A DNA stretch of 64,000 bases from Mixophyes australis (GCA_036250195.1 JAVHZZ010000011.1:49560811-49624810); one strand, 5' to 3'; positions 23,471 to 35,510 are shown, counted from the stretch's first letter. The notes: generated from the sequence alone by a model not told the origin. Numbers and translations: made by a program.

Positions 23471-23697
23471 CACCAGCTCTGTGTGTGTCTCACCTCTCAC
23501 ACATTTTGTCAGCTCCACAACGGGACCCGGGATAAAATGCTGCTCTGCGATCTTCTCCTGAGAGTGAAAGTGAAAGCTGCTTCGGAGTGCCAGGGATTGC
23601 TGACCCCTGAGTTAGGGCAAAGTTTTTCTCCAATCATGCTTAGCACTCTGTTGCCGTGTAGAGCATTATGGGCTGTGAAGTTCTTATACCTTGATTT

Positions 23698-23922
23698 CAT
23701 ACTTGCCGACATTCAATAATTTTCATCCGGGAGCTGCATGTAGGGGGCGGGGCTTCAGAAATCGCGTCATTTTACAGCGGGGCGGTTCCAAACGCCGCGA
23801 TTCCCGGTGAATCGTGGTGTTTGAACCGAATTCTGGGCAGATCAGGGAGATTGCCATACTCTCCCAGGACTCCGGTAGACTCTCGCGAAATGCGAGACAT
23901 TCCGGGAGAGTTGGCAAGTATG
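23698..23922. mobile_element. Foldback element with CATACTTGCC ends
   Basis: CATACTTGCC at the left and GGCAAGTATG at the right are exact inverse complements. Inward pairing includes TTTCATCCGGGAG against ACATTCCGGGAGAG-type segments and CCGCGATTCC. It has no coding capacity, so it is classed as a MITE-like element. Confidence 0.8.
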
Positions 23923-24270
23923 CTTGATTTAAGTAACTGATGTTTTTTCTTTTGTATATTTGTCCTCCCCACACACTACAAGCCCCCCTCTATTAAGACA
24001 CTCACAGAAAGGATTCATGTGAGATGTGGTCAGCCGACCCTTAGCGATTATAAGCAAAACATCCTGCCTCGGCTGCCGGCTACAAATAGGTGCAGACAAC
24101 ACAGCAAATCGGGGTGAAACCTCGGGACACCATTTATTTTGTGCTTCCTGTCTCAATTAAACACACACCGTCATGTGACCGGAGGCTGGAACCTCCCCTT
24201 ACAGAGGCTGCAGCCGGGGCGAGTTATCTGCTGCATGTGGTTCAGCTCTTAATCATATTATCTGCAGTGA
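23923..24270. other. No recognisable feature
   Basis: Non-coding, with no supported gene or repeat. Confidence 0.35.
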
Positions 24271-24305
24271 TGTTCTATCCTTGTGTTCTCTTAGAGAGTC
24301 AGTCA

Positions 24306-24359
<54 letters not shown>

Positions 24360-24402
24360 ATAGACATGACTGACTCTCTGGAGAGAACACAAGAATAGAA
24401 CG
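24271..24402. repeat. Inverted repeat around a (TA)n microsatellite
   Basis: GTTCTATCCTTGTGTTCTCT and AGAGAGTCAGTCATGTCTATA precede about 25 TA repeats. They are mirrored by TATAGACATGACTGACTCTCT and AGAGAACACAAGAATAGAAC. Arms of about 45 bases around an AT core could form a cruciform. Confidence 0.85.
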
Positions 24403-24419
24403 GAATTTAATTACAGGGA

Positions 24420-24500
24420 CGGATGTCGGGGGAGGGCCCCCCTAGTACCACTGGGCCCTAGGCAGGTGCCTAGGTTGCCTAGCGGTAAATCCGGCCCTGC
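24420..24500. repeat. Interspersed repeat end (GGTAAATCCGGCCCTG)
   Basis: The sequence CCCTAGGCAGGTGCCTAGGT followed by TGCCTAGCGGTAAATCCGGC looks like the end of an interspersed repeat. A related inverse end is near 14683-14712. The family could not be assigned. Confidence 0.45.
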
Positions 24501-26820
24501 TTCCACCCCAAGATTTACCACTCACAACATAACCTCCACCCTCTTATCCCTCCTGCTAGATATGTCTGCAACAAACACAACCCATCCACAACCTATTTTC
24601 TCGCTAATTTCCTCAGCCTACTTGCAATTACTTAAACTTGCCTCTCCCCCATTGACCCAGCTTCCACCGTAGCTCTCTCCTTCAACCACACTCCTTGATC
24701 TGGTGACTGAAAAGGTGGTAGAGTAGGTTTCCTACTGTTCTTCGGCCGCACCTCCTCTGTCATCCTCCAGAACCCTACCTCACCTTCTCTTTTGAAGTCC
24801 ATACTATTCTTCTCCACCTTTGCTGTCTTTTATCATCCTCAGACCCAGTCTTCCAATTCCTTACCAACATTGCCACCTAACTCTCAATCTTTCTGTCCGC
24901 TGATCTACCTAATCTCATTCTATAGAATTTCAACATCCCCATTCACAACCCTACTGGCACTGATGTCTCTAAACACCCCACACTTTCTTTGTCCTCTGGT
25001 CTTTTTAAGTCGATGTCATCTACTACCCATCATGATGGATGCTTTCCCATCTCTGCGCCAGCTTATGCAACTTTGCCCTTCTCTCAGACCACAGCCTTCT
25101 TTCCTTCTGCATCACATTGGATCCATCACCCTCACCTACACCCAAATTTGTATTTACACAGTGATCCCTAAATGCCCAAAGCAGACCAAGCCACTGCACA
25201 TATCAGGTGATCTAAATGTCAATCCTGGCACTGCAATTAGAGCTGCCATCTGCAAAGTGTTCCCATACAGAGGCTGGCAAATGTTAGGCTGTGGGTAAGG
25301 AAAAAAATGCAGGTGGGCCACTGACCTGACCCAAAGTAGCCCTATATGAGACTGGCCCATGGGCAATGCCCCCTAGCCAAGCCAGCACCTGCTCCCATAT
25401 CTCCAGTTACAACATCCACACCTACCTGCTCCACTCCCCTACCCACTCTCAGTTCTTTCCAGTACAAAGGTTGAGGTCTTCACACACTTATCTTCCACCT
25501 CAACCTTTCTTTGACCCTGTACCCTGCAATTATTCTGTTCCCTTTCCCCCAATGCCTGTCCGCACCTAGCTCACCTCTTCAACCTGTCCCTCTCTACTGT
25601 CACTTTCCCTTCCAACTCAAAATTCTCTCCTATCCTCAAGATTACATATCTAGACCATATTGCTCTCACCAGCTACTGCCCAATTTCCCTCCTCCCCATT
25701 GCTTCCATACTGAGTGGCATGTGTACAACTATCTGAATCACTTTTCTCTTTTTGACTTCTGCTCTTTTCACTCTACCAGGACTGCCATCACTAATCAACA
25801 ATCACTGATCAACAATCTACTCACAATTAAGTTTACTGTTGCTTCTCCCTAATCACCCTTCTTGACATCTCTGCTGCTGTTGTTACAGTCAACCACCCTC
25901 TTTTCGTGCACCCCTTTATGCCCTTGACTACTGAGGCACAGCTCTCTCCAGGTTCATCTTCTACTTCTCTAAACACTTCTTCAGTGTCTCTAGCAATGGC
26001 ACTTCCCCCAATCCCTGTATCTGTTGAAGTCCCTCAAGGTTCTGTTCTCATCTATCTTTTTTTTCTCTCTATATACCTCTTGGTGAACAAAACCCACATC
26101 TACCTGTCTCCTTCTCATTTATCCCATGTATCCAAGTGTCTCTCCATAATCTCCATATTATAATTTAAGCTCAACATGTACAAAACAAAACTCATCACCT
26201 TCGATTCTCTCAGTGTCACTTCTCACTCTATCACAATTAACAACATAACACTCCTGAGTTCCTCATTTTTTCTCAGCTGTCATCCACATATCTAGTCCCT
26301 TGCTCTATCATGTTGCCTCCTCCTTAATTTTATTGCCAGGCCTTCCCCTTAACCGTGTATCCAATTATCTGTCCTAAATGCTGCAGCAAGACTGATCTTT
26401 CTCATTGTTTTAAATGTGATGCACCACTCTGCAAATCCCTACACTAGCTCACCATTATCTATAGCATGTAATACAAACTACTCAAGCTCACCTCTCTGAT
26501 AACCACCTCACATTCATGCCTCCAAGATTTTTAGTGTGTTGATCACTTATGGAACTTTACCTTGCCTGACCAGACTCTCCCCTATCATCAGTCTTTCAAG
26601 TGTTCTCACTATATCCTACTTCCAACTGATACCGCTACTTCTAGGTGTTCTACAAGCTGCAGTACCAATCTCCACTTTCACAAGCAGGGCCCTCTCTACC
26701 CTATGTCTGCACCTCCTTCGTATTTGTTCTGTTTTTATGTAAGACTTGTATATTGTATGATTTGTTATTCTGACTATTCAGCACTGCTGAGTTTTGTGCC
26801 ACATTACAAATAAATGATAA
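24500..26820 (+). pseudogene. Decayed L2-like LINE, plus strand
   Basis: A pyrimidine-rich stretch with broken LINE coding sequence. The clearest block is the reverse transcriptase motif VEVPQGSVL near 26020-26050, preceded by L2-like text (NHPLF near 25885-25905) and followed by VNKTHIYLSPS, the position of the [12 protein letters not shown] motif seen in the intact L2 copy at 53612-54847. The 3' end near 26800-26820 (CACATTACAAATAAATGATAATGA) matches L2-type tails. Stops and frameshifts are dense throughout. Confidence 0.6.
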
Positions 26821-27299
26821 TGAAATACTCACTATGTGCCCCATCAGATAAGTACTGTCTCAACCCTTATCTACTGCATACTTCAGGCAGTTGGTCTGAT
26901 ACCCGGCACCCTTTGGTAGTTTTTCTCCTGTAGGAGACCTCAGGTAAGTCTGTATATACATCTAAGTCATATTAGGCTCTGGCCTGTATGGTGTAATTTC
27001 TCGGGTGCTATTCACTGGAGTCGATGTAATATTTATGTCTTACAATAGTGTATACGCTCATGTTATCCTTAATATCATTTTCCGCAGATCATCTTGCTTG
27101 TGTTTTTCCTTTCTACATTTATTTTACTTTTGTAGTCTTAATCATTTTCCATTCTTTCCCCCCCAAAGCTGATTCTCCTTGATAGCAGACTAAATAATTA
27201 CCATTAACGCATCAATGTTAAATGTCCAAACAGATCACAACTCTTCCTCCCATTGATAAAAAATGATGCCCTATACTGTTCTTTCCGTCATTTCCCAGG
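26821..27299. other. No recognisable gene
   Basis: Non-coding, with no supported feature. Confidence 0.35.
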
Positions 27300-27570
27300 A
27301 GCATTATTCTCCAAACAAGAAGCATCTAGCCCTGAAAATGTTTTGGGAATATAAAGCAGACATTGTGAGACTACAAGAAACCCGAGCAGAGCAGTCTTTC
27401 TGACAGACGCTACTCCAAAAACTATTTTGCAGTGTATCTGCAAAATGCAATGGAGTAGCCATACATTTTAATGTTAAGAAAATGTTGGCTGACAAGGACG
27501 ATGGGTTATTAATTCTGGTAGGTGAAATTGATTCTATGCCTTTTACCTTGGTTAATCCTTACGCAATTAG
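27300..27570 (+). pseudogene. L1/Tx1-type LINE endonuclease fragment
   Basis: Plus-strand reading gives KMFWEYKADIVRLQETRAEQ, then AKCNGVAIHFNVKKM, then DDGLLILVGEIDSMPFTLVN and PYA. These match, in order, the conserved parts of the apurinic endonuclease domain at the N-terminus of L1/Tx1-clade ORF2 (the LQET motif, the GVAI strand, and the GEIDG.P.TLVNVYA strand). The fragment ends soon after, and no RT follows. Confidence 0.75.
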
Positions 27571-27679
27571 CACATGAGAAATCAGATTCCTCCAATAATC
27601 TCCAATAATCTGTTATTAGCCTTCTCTATTGTCAAGGGTTCACTGGTTTAATTTGGTGGTTTCATCTTGGCTTCTTACT

Positions 27680-27990
27680 AACATCATCATCATCATCATT
27701 TATATAGCGCCACTAATTCCGCAACGCTGTACAGAGAACTCATTCACATCAGTCCCTGCCCCATTGGAGCTTACAGTCTAAATTCCCTAATATAGACACA
27801 GACAGACAAAGAGAGACTAGGGTCAATTTTGATAGCAGTCAATTAACCTACCAGTATGTTTTTGGAGTGTGGGAGGAAACCGGAGCACCGGTAAAACCCA
27901 CGCAAACACAGGGAGAATATACAAACTCCACACAGATAAGGCCATGGTCGGGAATTGAACTCATGACCCCAGTGCTGTGCTGCCCATATT
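27680..27990 (-). repeat. L2-type LINE 3' end (minus strand)
   Basis: It begins with the tail microsatellite (CATCAT)n and TTTATATAGCGCCACTAATT, then GTACAGAGAACTCATTCACA and TGGAGCTTACAGTCTAAATT. This is the familiar 3' untranslated end of vertebrate L2-type elements in reverse orientation. The related 3' end at 53284-53430 belongs to a copy with an open RT. Confidence 0.75.
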
Positions 27991-29914
27991 CATATGGAAG
28001 CCACAGCAGAGTTCATGAATAGCATGAAAAGCAGAAACTAGCCCTGTAAATAACCTCTGCACTTGAAGTTGAAGAAAGGGCAAAATGCTGTATCATTCAG
28101 GAGTGCAGAGTAGTTACAGAAACACATCATGTATAGGGCTTTGTCTTCAGATTAAAATAGAGGACACAGTTTTAAGTATTTGACAGTGTAGGGTTTCTGA
28201 CACTTTGCAACTTCTTACTAGAAGAACTCAGCAACCTTAGTTTTTATATTGTTTATAGACTCCTGATATAGATTTTAAATTTATTGCTTCATAAATCGGT
28301 ACACTACCTACATACTCTTTAGTTAGTTACAGTTTAATGTTGTCATGCTGTTCTCGCTATTCATGGTTTTTATTTTGCTTCCACTGTAAAATGATCCTCC
28401 CTACTCTCTTCATCCCCACAAGACACATTCCTCCTCTCCTACCTGCAATTTCCGACACCCTCCTCCATTAATCTCTCTCCTCTTCTTTCACTCCCTCTAC
28501 CTTTCCGTCATGTCCCCTTGCACACCCTAAGTATTTACATCTGTTTCCCCTGCCCCCTTGTATTTCCCTTATTTATCCTTTTCCCTCCTTGTCCCCACTC
28601 CAAAAGATCTTCCCCAAATATGGTCCTTCCTCATCCTATCCTCCTACTGGACCCTCTTACCTATTCTCCATTCCTCCCTCCTCTTCTGGTACATACCTAC
28701 TATACCAGCTTTACCAGATATATTTTCTGTTAAATAATATAGGGTTCATCCTGGGTGATCTAATCAATAACTGACAGTCACCTCCCAAGCACCATTAGTT
28801 CTTTAATAGCAATAATCTTAAAGAATTTCTAATGAACTCACTTAGTATTCCCTCAACAACATTATTCACCCTATTGGGCCTCCCTACCCTCCCACATTTC
28901 TTCCCCTCATCTCTGTTTTCCCCTTTCCTGCCCCTTCCCTCTTCCTCCCCCTCCCTCCAGATTGACAAACACTTTGAATTTGCCTATAGTGCTCCTTTTA
29001 GTTGGCCCACTATAGGAAGTGGGGAATGACAATCTTGATACATACCAAGGTTCCTCTTATTTTAACCAAATTGCAATCAGATACAGAAGATTACTGTTAG
29101 GAATTCACAGGCATAGCAAGGTTATGTTGTAGTAAAAAATGTTATGGACCTTATTGCAGAGCAAGAGCAGTCAGGAAAAGCACAAGCTCTGAGGTAATGC
29201 AGAGATGGGTAATTAGCCACAAAGTATTGCCGGAGTCATGCAGTAGTATAACAGTCTTTTGTTGCAACACATATATAAACAATAACTCTGAAGAAATGCT
29301 GGTGCAGGTTTATACAGAGCCCAGTAATCACTACAAAGCCCCACAAGAGCAATAGATAGTTACCACAGTCCGTTCCTGGGGATTCTGCATACAGCTGAAT
29401 AGATGTAGATGCAGACCAGAAAACAGGAGTCAGTAGACAAATGTGCGCAGAGCCAATAAAAGTAATCCAGGTATCAGTAAAGTACGTAAAGCAAGGAACA
29501 GCAGATGCAATGTATGGAACAAGTAGAACACATGAACCAGGAAGCTAGCATGTTCAACACTATCACTGGCAATGAGTGCTTGACAAGTGTGGGGTTAGAT
29601 ATTGGAGTCTTCCAATCAGCTCACAGAGGAAAACACAGCTGAAGTGCATAGCAGATCTGAGTATCCCACAGGATGCAAGACAGTCGCTTCTTGGTTGATA
29701 TTGGCACTCTCCTAGACAGTTACCTGATATCAATATATGCTTAATATATGAGTGCGTTGCACAAGGCCACAATATTATTGAGGAAAATTTCAGCATAGTT
29801 TTAAATCCAACATTGTATAAAATAGCTCATCCTTCTGCAAAAATAGAAGCCATATCCTTGCAGGAATCTCAGACCCTTTTGAGTTTCCATAAACGTCTGG
29901 CCCTATATGACTCT
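27991..29914. other. Non-coding stretch, partly pyrimidine-rich
   Basis: 28380-28960 is strongly C+T rich with LINE-like composition, but no RT or endonuclease motif could be read. 29040-29800 is unique-looking. No gene is supported. Confidence 0.35.
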
Positions 29915-29915
29915 G

Positions 29916-30079
29916 GGGGTTATATTTACTAAACTGCGGGTTTGAAAAAGTGGAGATGTTACCTATCCAATCAGATTCTAGCTGTCATTTTGTAGAATGT
30001 ATTAAAATGATAACTAGAATCTGGTTGCTATAGGCAACATCTTCACTTTTTCAAAAACACAGTTTAGCAAATATACCCC
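29916..30079. mobile_element. MITE of the 'TTTACTAAACTGCGGGTTTG' family
   Basis: GGGGTTATATTTACTAAACTG at the left is mirrored by GTTTAGCAAATATACCCC at the right. The inner arms (AATCAGATTCTAGCTGTC / GATAACTAGAATCTGGTTG) also pair. There is a small deletion in the left arm (CCTATCCAATC instead of CCTATAGCAACCAATC). Confidence 0.9.
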
Positions 30080-31546
30080 TTGGTGTCGGAAAATCTCCAC
30101 AGCAAAAGATTAGACACATTTCTCTGCCACACTAAAGCTACTCAGGCATAGATATGATATCTGTTACACAATATGTGTCTTGGACAGACCACAAAGGAAT
30201 GTACATACTGTTTAGTATAATTGAATCTCCTTGTCTATGCCATATGTGCCGTCTTGACAATTTGCAGTGATCATAGAGTACTTTGAAATCAACTGCCATG
30301 TTATTCTTACAAGTATTTTTTTTTGTCAATGTATTATATTGGATTATCAAAGAATTAATAGTTAAGAATTAAACAAAATATGTTTTGCTACTTGTATATT
30401 GATGTTTAGGGATCACATGACCAATTCATTAAGATTCATTTACACCATCATGGAACTATTTAATTATTTTACTGGGTGGATTGGTTTTATAGTGATTTGA
30501 GCTACTGTATGTAAAACACTCATGGATACTAATGTGAATGGTACAGCTGTTGCTGTTTAGGACTAATTAGCACTTTATATAGAGAGGTTCTACTGCAGTA
30601 TGCTAACACTAACCCCTCTGAATACGTTGCTCTTTCAAGCAATTAAATGCATAGGGTTTATCTGGTGCATTGTTTTTATCTAAGACTATCTAAGGCTATC
30701 ACTATCTCAAGAGATTTATCATGGCACTATTTCAAATCCTGTATATGTACAGCACCAGTGTTGGACTTTCAAATTCATGACATCCAGACTGGGATATTGA
30801 AGACACTCAACAGCATGCAAGTATATTGCTGCTATGTCTAAACCTGTCCAGATTGATATGCCTTTTCATCTGAAGTGTATTTTAACAATTTCATTTGGTT
30901 GGGACATTTTTTTTCATTATTATCCACATACAGAAACTGATATTCCCTATATGATTTGGGGGCTGTTTGTGTTTGTCCATTTGTGTGAGAATAAAAGAGA
31001 ATATGTACAATATGAAGGCTGGCAGTGAGGTATGTGCAGGTATAGATGGCCAACTAGCACAATAGAGTTAATTCAAGACAAGGAATAGCAGTTGTCTTAA
31101 GTGTAACAATAACACAGGCTCTGCTACCTTATCTGTAGAAAGAGGAATATTAAGTTAAATACAAAAGTACACTGTTTTTGACATATCCAGTGTTTCACGA
31201 TGGTAACTTTAAAGTATGTCTGGATACAAACAATAGTCATTTAAAACAAAGCAAGGACAGCAATGACATCACAATATGAAACTTGCATCAGCCAGAAGGC
31301 TTGGTTGACTGGTAACTAATGAACTCACAACTAACATCTTAATACCTGGAATATTGGTGAAAGGTAAATTCTAAACCATTCTTCACCAATTGTCATTGAT
31401 AAACATGGAAATAAGACAGAGACCATCAGTGCAGGCCTTTTCTCTGTATAAGGGACACGTTTATTCTAATCAACAATATACTTCAGGTTCATTTGATTAA
31501 TAAGAGGAGACCATTATGAATGAGACTATGATTTTTTTTTATAAAG
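30080..31546. other. No recognisable gene
   Basis: AT-rich intergenic or intronic sequence with no supported feature. Confidence 0.4.
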
Positions 31547-31559
31547 TACACTATATGGA

Positions 31560-31786
31560 CAAAAGTATTCAGTGCTTGACCATTACACCAACAGGGATTG
31601 TAATGACATTATATTCAAATACATATACTTTAATATAGAGTTGGTCTCCCTTTTGCAGTGATAACAGCTTCCACTATTTTTGGAAGACTTTCCACAAGAT
31701 GTTGGAGTGTTTCTGTGGGAATTTGTGCCCATTCATTCTGTAGAGCATTTATGATGTCAGGCACTGATGTTGAACAAGAAGGCCTG
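31560..31786 (-). pseudogene. Tc1 transposase C-terminal part (left of ERV)
   Basis: Minus-strand reading gives DIINALQNEWAQIPTETLQH, followed by LVESLPKIVEAVITAKG. This is the standard C-terminal end of a Tc1 transposase, after the catalytic glutamate. It is separated from the rest of its gene (43054-43690) by the inserted ERV. Confidence 0.8.
31783..31786. repeat. 4-bp target-site duplication of the ERV (left)
   Basis: CCTG precedes the 5' LTR and recurs at 43050-43053 right after the 3' LTR. The undisturbed Tc1 sequence would contain it once. A 4-bp duplication is usual for gammaretrovirus-like proviruses. Confidence 0.9.
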
Positions 31787-32628
31787 TGTCGAAGTCGTAT
31801 AATTGGATGAACGAAAGTATATTGGTTAATATTGTTTTATTGGGCGATTGCACTCAGTATGCCACGCTACACGTGGCATACGGCGATCGCAAGGTAAAAT
31901 ACGCACGTACACACTCGCATTACAACATTTAGTTATTTATATAATTCATATTGGTTCCGTTACACTGTAATTTATGAGCAGATAGTATTTGGTTTATTAT
32001 TAGTTTATATAATATTATTATATGTGCACTTCAGTGATATTTAAGGTTCAGGTTATAGGAAAGGTGTCATGTCTAGTATCATATTAAACCCCTATTCATC
32101 AGCAGCTGTCCGGTTCCATCGCCGAAGAGATCGCATATTGCATACTCTAGTTATTGATGTTAGGGAATAAATTGCCAGAATGTGAAATGCTAATGAACTC
32201 ATTGTAACTGGAGCACATTCCCTTGAGAGATGACCCCCACCTTTGGATTCCTTAGATTGAACCAGCCTATGACCTGTTTACCCTGGACCCATCTGATGTC
32301 TGGACCTATAGAAGCAAGCCACGTCATCTCTATTGTTCACTCTGTAACACTGACTGTATATATAATCATAGCTGCACCCCCACTAGTCTGTCTACTCTGA
32401 TCACAGTATTCAAGGGTGAACTACTGTCCACTGGTGCCCGTGGTTAGCGCAGCGTAGCGCAGCGGTATGTATGTATCTTTTGGTATTGGCTGTACTGTAC
32501 TGTATTATATAATAACGTATTGAACTGTTTACTTTTTACATCTGCTAAAATAAATCCCTTTGTCCTTCAGAAACAGAATGCAATCAATTGGGCAATGCTT
32601 ATTTGAAAACAATAAAATTACTTTAATA
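31787..32628 (+). repeat. ERV 5' LTR
   Basis: It starts TGTCGAAGTCG and ends TTACTTTAATA. A TATA-like GTATATATAATC lies near 32355. An AATAAA polyadenylation signal at 32549-32554 is followed about 15 bases later by CTTTGTCCTTCAG. The LTR contains the inverted repeat TATGCCACGC / GCGTGGCATA around CTACAC (31857-31880). It aligns along its full length with 42207-43049. Confidence 0.93.
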
Positions 32629-32633
32629 ATTTG

Positions 32634-32651
32634 TGGGCTCTGAGTTGGAGG
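32634..32651 (+). other. Possible primer-binding site
   Basis: Five bases after the 5' LTR comes TGGGCTCTGAGTTGGAGG, which starts with TGG as a retroviral tRNA-primer site should. I could not assign a matching tRNA, so this is a positional call only. Confidence 0.3.
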
Positions 32652-33126
32652 TTATGTTATCGGCAGATATGCAACGCTTACGATTTTCGGTTCCTCAACA
32701 AAGGGTGGATTGACGGACGCATCTCATACGGGAAATAACGCAATGTGTTTAAGACCTGTGGTTCACTTTGTGTTGCGAAACCGAATGTCCGTTGTTGCAT
32801 AGTCTGAAGGAACGCTAACTAGAATCTAGGGACAAGAAAGAAAAATGTTTCTTTTTATTGTCGTTTTGCGTTTTAAAGGGTATTGCATTGCATAAGGTAT
32901 GTGTACTTCCTGCATTGAGTATGTGTACTTCCGGTATTGTTGCCACGTGTGTAAACAGTCATGATCATAGTCTGTTATCTATGCATAGTGTAATCGCTTG
33001 GTAAAATCTCTGAAAAGATAGTGCCATTGTTTGAGAAATTTATTTTCTGTACAGAAAACAAAGGTTATGTGTGTGTATGTGAATGTTATTTATACATAAA
33101 GGCAAAAGTATACTGGTAACAGAATA

Positions 33127-33630
33127 TAGGTTTTTGTTTGCGCGCTCAATACTAATCACGACGCTTAGTGATAAATAGTAAGTCTGCATCCTGTCCGCAC
33201 AACAGCAGTTCTCAATGGGAAGGCGGACAGAGATTGTATAAATTCTCTTTGAGCGGTGCGATTTGACCGCATGGTAAGGCCGTGATTGAGTATTGAGAGG
33301 GCAGCGGGGAATTGTTGAAAATTGATAGCGCTTTGGTTCAGGTGTGTCTGACGGGGCATGGTAAAAAAGGTGACCTGAAAACAAAGGTTCTGTTCTAGGG
33401 GTGAGCAGGATATAAAGAAACCTTTGTGTGAAGTGGTGTTCTGTTCTAAGAAAGAGCAGGTGATAAAGAGACACCACAGAGTATACATGGCAGGTATATT
33501 CGAAGCGAAAATAACAGGTTTTCGCTGCATTCCCAAATATTAATCGCAAAGCTTACTGATAGTTAGTATCCGTAAGCGGTGCGATCGGACCGCATGGTTG
33601 ATTTAGTGCAGCCGTGATTGCGACTTGGGA
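33127..33630 (+). repeat. Duplicated hairpin modules in the ERV leader
   Basis: Two diverged modules share GCGGTGCGAT(TT/CG)GACCGCATGG (33254 and 33576 regions), preceded by AATC(A/G)C(G/A)A.GCTTA and followed by GCCGTGATTG. In each, an outer stem can form (CTCAATACTAATCACG with CGTGATTGAGTATTGAG in the first). A third duplication, GTTCTGTTCTA(G/A)G.G.GAGCAGG, lies at 33388-33470. About 50 bases at 33188-33240 match gag at 34436-34487. Confidence 0.75.
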
Positions 33631-33770
33631 GATGTGGGAGGAAATACGCTGCAACCACTGATATTCTTAATTGATATCGGTTGCTAACAGTGGTAAAGTA
33701 CTCAAACTAGGAATGGCATTGATATTTTTAAGGGGACGTACCTGTTGAAATTGTCCAGGGCCAAGAAGTC

Positions 33771-35303
33771 ATGGAGAGTTGTGTGCTGCCTAATGAATGG
33801 CCGGTTGGGTCGGCAAAGTATGTTATGTATAATAAATACGGTGCGTATGCAACGGCATACTGCGACAAATGGGTCAAGATGACCCGGGAGTGTGTGAAAC
33901 CTTTCCCAAACATAGGTAGTCTTGACTCAGAAGTGTTACATAATGTTAGAGATAAAGTGCAGTTGATTAAATCAACAAAAACGAGAATTGAACATAACTG
34001 TTTAAAATTGTGGCAACAAGAAGGGTACACACGGCAAGGGAGCGCATGCTCAGCGGAAGTAGGCGTGGCGCAAATCGCGCGCACAATGGAAGTGAGCGGT
34101 GCAAAGCGTGGAGAACTGAGCGCATGCGCACCCTCGCAGCCAAATGCAATTGAGGTGATAGGTACAGCCAATACCAAAAATGTTAAAAATGTAATGAGTA
34201 AGTTTTATGATGTCTTAAGTAATGTTTTAGAGGAAGAAGATGTGCCCACAGTCATTTCAGCCATTGCCCATGCCAGTAACATACACGGACAAGGAAAGGG
34301 AATGGTTCCACCAGCAGGGGCAGCGGCTGAAATTGGTGAGAATAATGTAAAGGTTATTAAAGGGGGAGACATTCATTGTACTACAACAGCGATTCCAGCA
34401 ACTAGTTTAGAACATAGTGATTTGGTAGGCTTATATCCTGTCTGCACAACAGCAGTTCTCAATGGGAAAGCGGACAGAGATGGTGTAGTTCCCATGAAAC
34501 AGGTAGCAATGTATTTTCCATGGACTGAGATGGAACTATTTACAATTATGTCTGATTTCCCTGATCCAAGAAAAGATTTGGTCAAGTGTCAGAAATTTAT
34601 TAGACATTTAGGTAATGCACATGAGCCTACCAATAAAGATTCGCGTGTGTGGTTTAGAGCTTGTCTTCCTCTCGATACTGATATACAAAAGTTCATTAAG
34701 GATTGTAGGTTGGAGAAGGATAAACCCTTAACTGAGGATGACAATCAGGGTAATATTGGACGTATAATCACAAAGTTGGCCATATATTTTCCAGTGACAA
34801 TGGAATGGGGCAAAATATTTACCATCAAACAAAAATGTAATGAGATTACAACTGATTATTTTTCTAGGGCTCTAGCGGCCATGATTAAGTACACAGGAAT
34901 ATCAGATATAAGGGTAAATCCACATTACAGGGAGGTAGCTGTTGCAGTATTAATGGACGGTCTCCGGGAGGATCTAAGGACTTGGATACAAACCTCTTTT
35001 CCTAATTGGAGAGGTCTCACGGTAAATGCCATTAAAGAACATGCCATAGAACATGATAAAAATAGATGTAAAAAGGAAAAAGCACAGAATGATAGGTTAA
35101 TGTTGTTGGGTATCCAGGCGTTAGAAAAATTACATTCACAAGCTCAGAATTATAAAAACCACTATAAGGGACGAAAGAAACAGAAATCTTTGAAGTGTTT
35201 TAACTGTCTTAAGAAGGGACATTTGAGGAAAGATTGTAAAGAAAATATTAGAGCAAAAGCTAGGAAATTAGGACCAGGCAAGGCAAATAATAATCTGTGG
35301 TAA
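33771..35303 (+). CDS. gag: ERV Gag polyprotein (510 aa, uninterrupted)
   Basis: Structural polyprotein of the endogenous retrovirus, which assembles the particle at the cell membrane. The frame opens with an ATG at 33771, about 1.1 kb after the 5' LTR, and has no internal stop. The N-terminal ~200 residues are a matrix-like and linker region. From residue ~220 a capsid-like region starts (GLYPV, then WTEMELFTIMSDFPDPR at 251-267 and PLTEDD further on), resembling gammaretrovirus-type capsids. One nucleocapsid CCHC zinc knuckle lies at 476-489 (CFNCLKKGHLRKDC), followed by a basic tail. No protease frame follows. The uninterrupted frame next to a deleted pol suggests gag was kept in a defective but mobilisable provirus. 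Classification as gammaretrovirus-like is from motifs only. Confidence 0.9.
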   Translation: MESCVLPNEWPVGSAKYVMYNKYGAYATAYCDKWVKMTRECVKPFPNIGSLDSEVLHNVRDKVQLIKSTKTRIEHNCLKLWQQEGYTRQGSACSAEVGVAQIARTMEVSGAKRGELSACAPSQPNAIEVIGTANTKNVKNVMSKFYDVLSNVLEEEDVPTVISAIAHASNIHGQGKGMVPPAGAAAEIGENNVKVIKGGDIHCTTTAIPATSLEHSDLVGLYPVCTTAVLNGKADRDGVVPMKQVAMYFPWTEMELFTIMSDFPDPRKDLVKCQKFIRHLGNAHEPTNKDSRVWFRACLPLDTDIQKFIKDCRLEKDKPLTEDDNQGNIGRIITKLAIYFPVTMEWGKIFTIKQKCNEITTDYFSRALAAMIKYTGISDIRVNPHYREVAVAVLMDGLREDLRTWIQTSFPNWRGLTVNAIKEHAIEHDKNRCKKEKAQNDRLMLLGIQALEKLHSQAQNYKNHYKGRKKQKSLKCFNCLKKGHLRKDCKENIRAKARKLGPGKANNNLW

Positions 35304-35510
35304 GTATTAATGTGCAAGTTTAGAGAAAGAAAAACTGATTTAAAAGGTAATATTTGTTGATTTTGCTTGTTTGTTTTATGTTGTCACATGCTTGTTTTGC
35401 TAATCGCTGGCCGAGGGAAAAGAATGGAAATGTTTGTTTTGTTTGCTGTTTTAAGACAACTATCTTGTTTTTTTTCTTACAGATAAAGGGTACACAAAAG
35501 AAATATAGAC
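35304..35510. other. ERV sequence between gag and the Harbinger insertion
   Basis: About 200 non-coding bases where pro-pol would be expected. CTTGTTTTTTTTCTTACAG at 35463-35481 has the form of a 3' splice acceptor, but no coding exon follows before the Harbinger element. Confidence 0.4.

Noticed and set aside
24792..25852. Plus-strand frames of 113-168 codons in the pyrimidine-rich region
   Set aside because: The composition is that of the decayed L2-like LINE and no domain is readable, so they are covered by the LINE entry.
33040..34177. Minus-strand frames of 123-169 codons in the ERV leader and gag
   Set aside because: Antisense to the leader and gag, with no domain and no retroviral antisense gene expected at that place.
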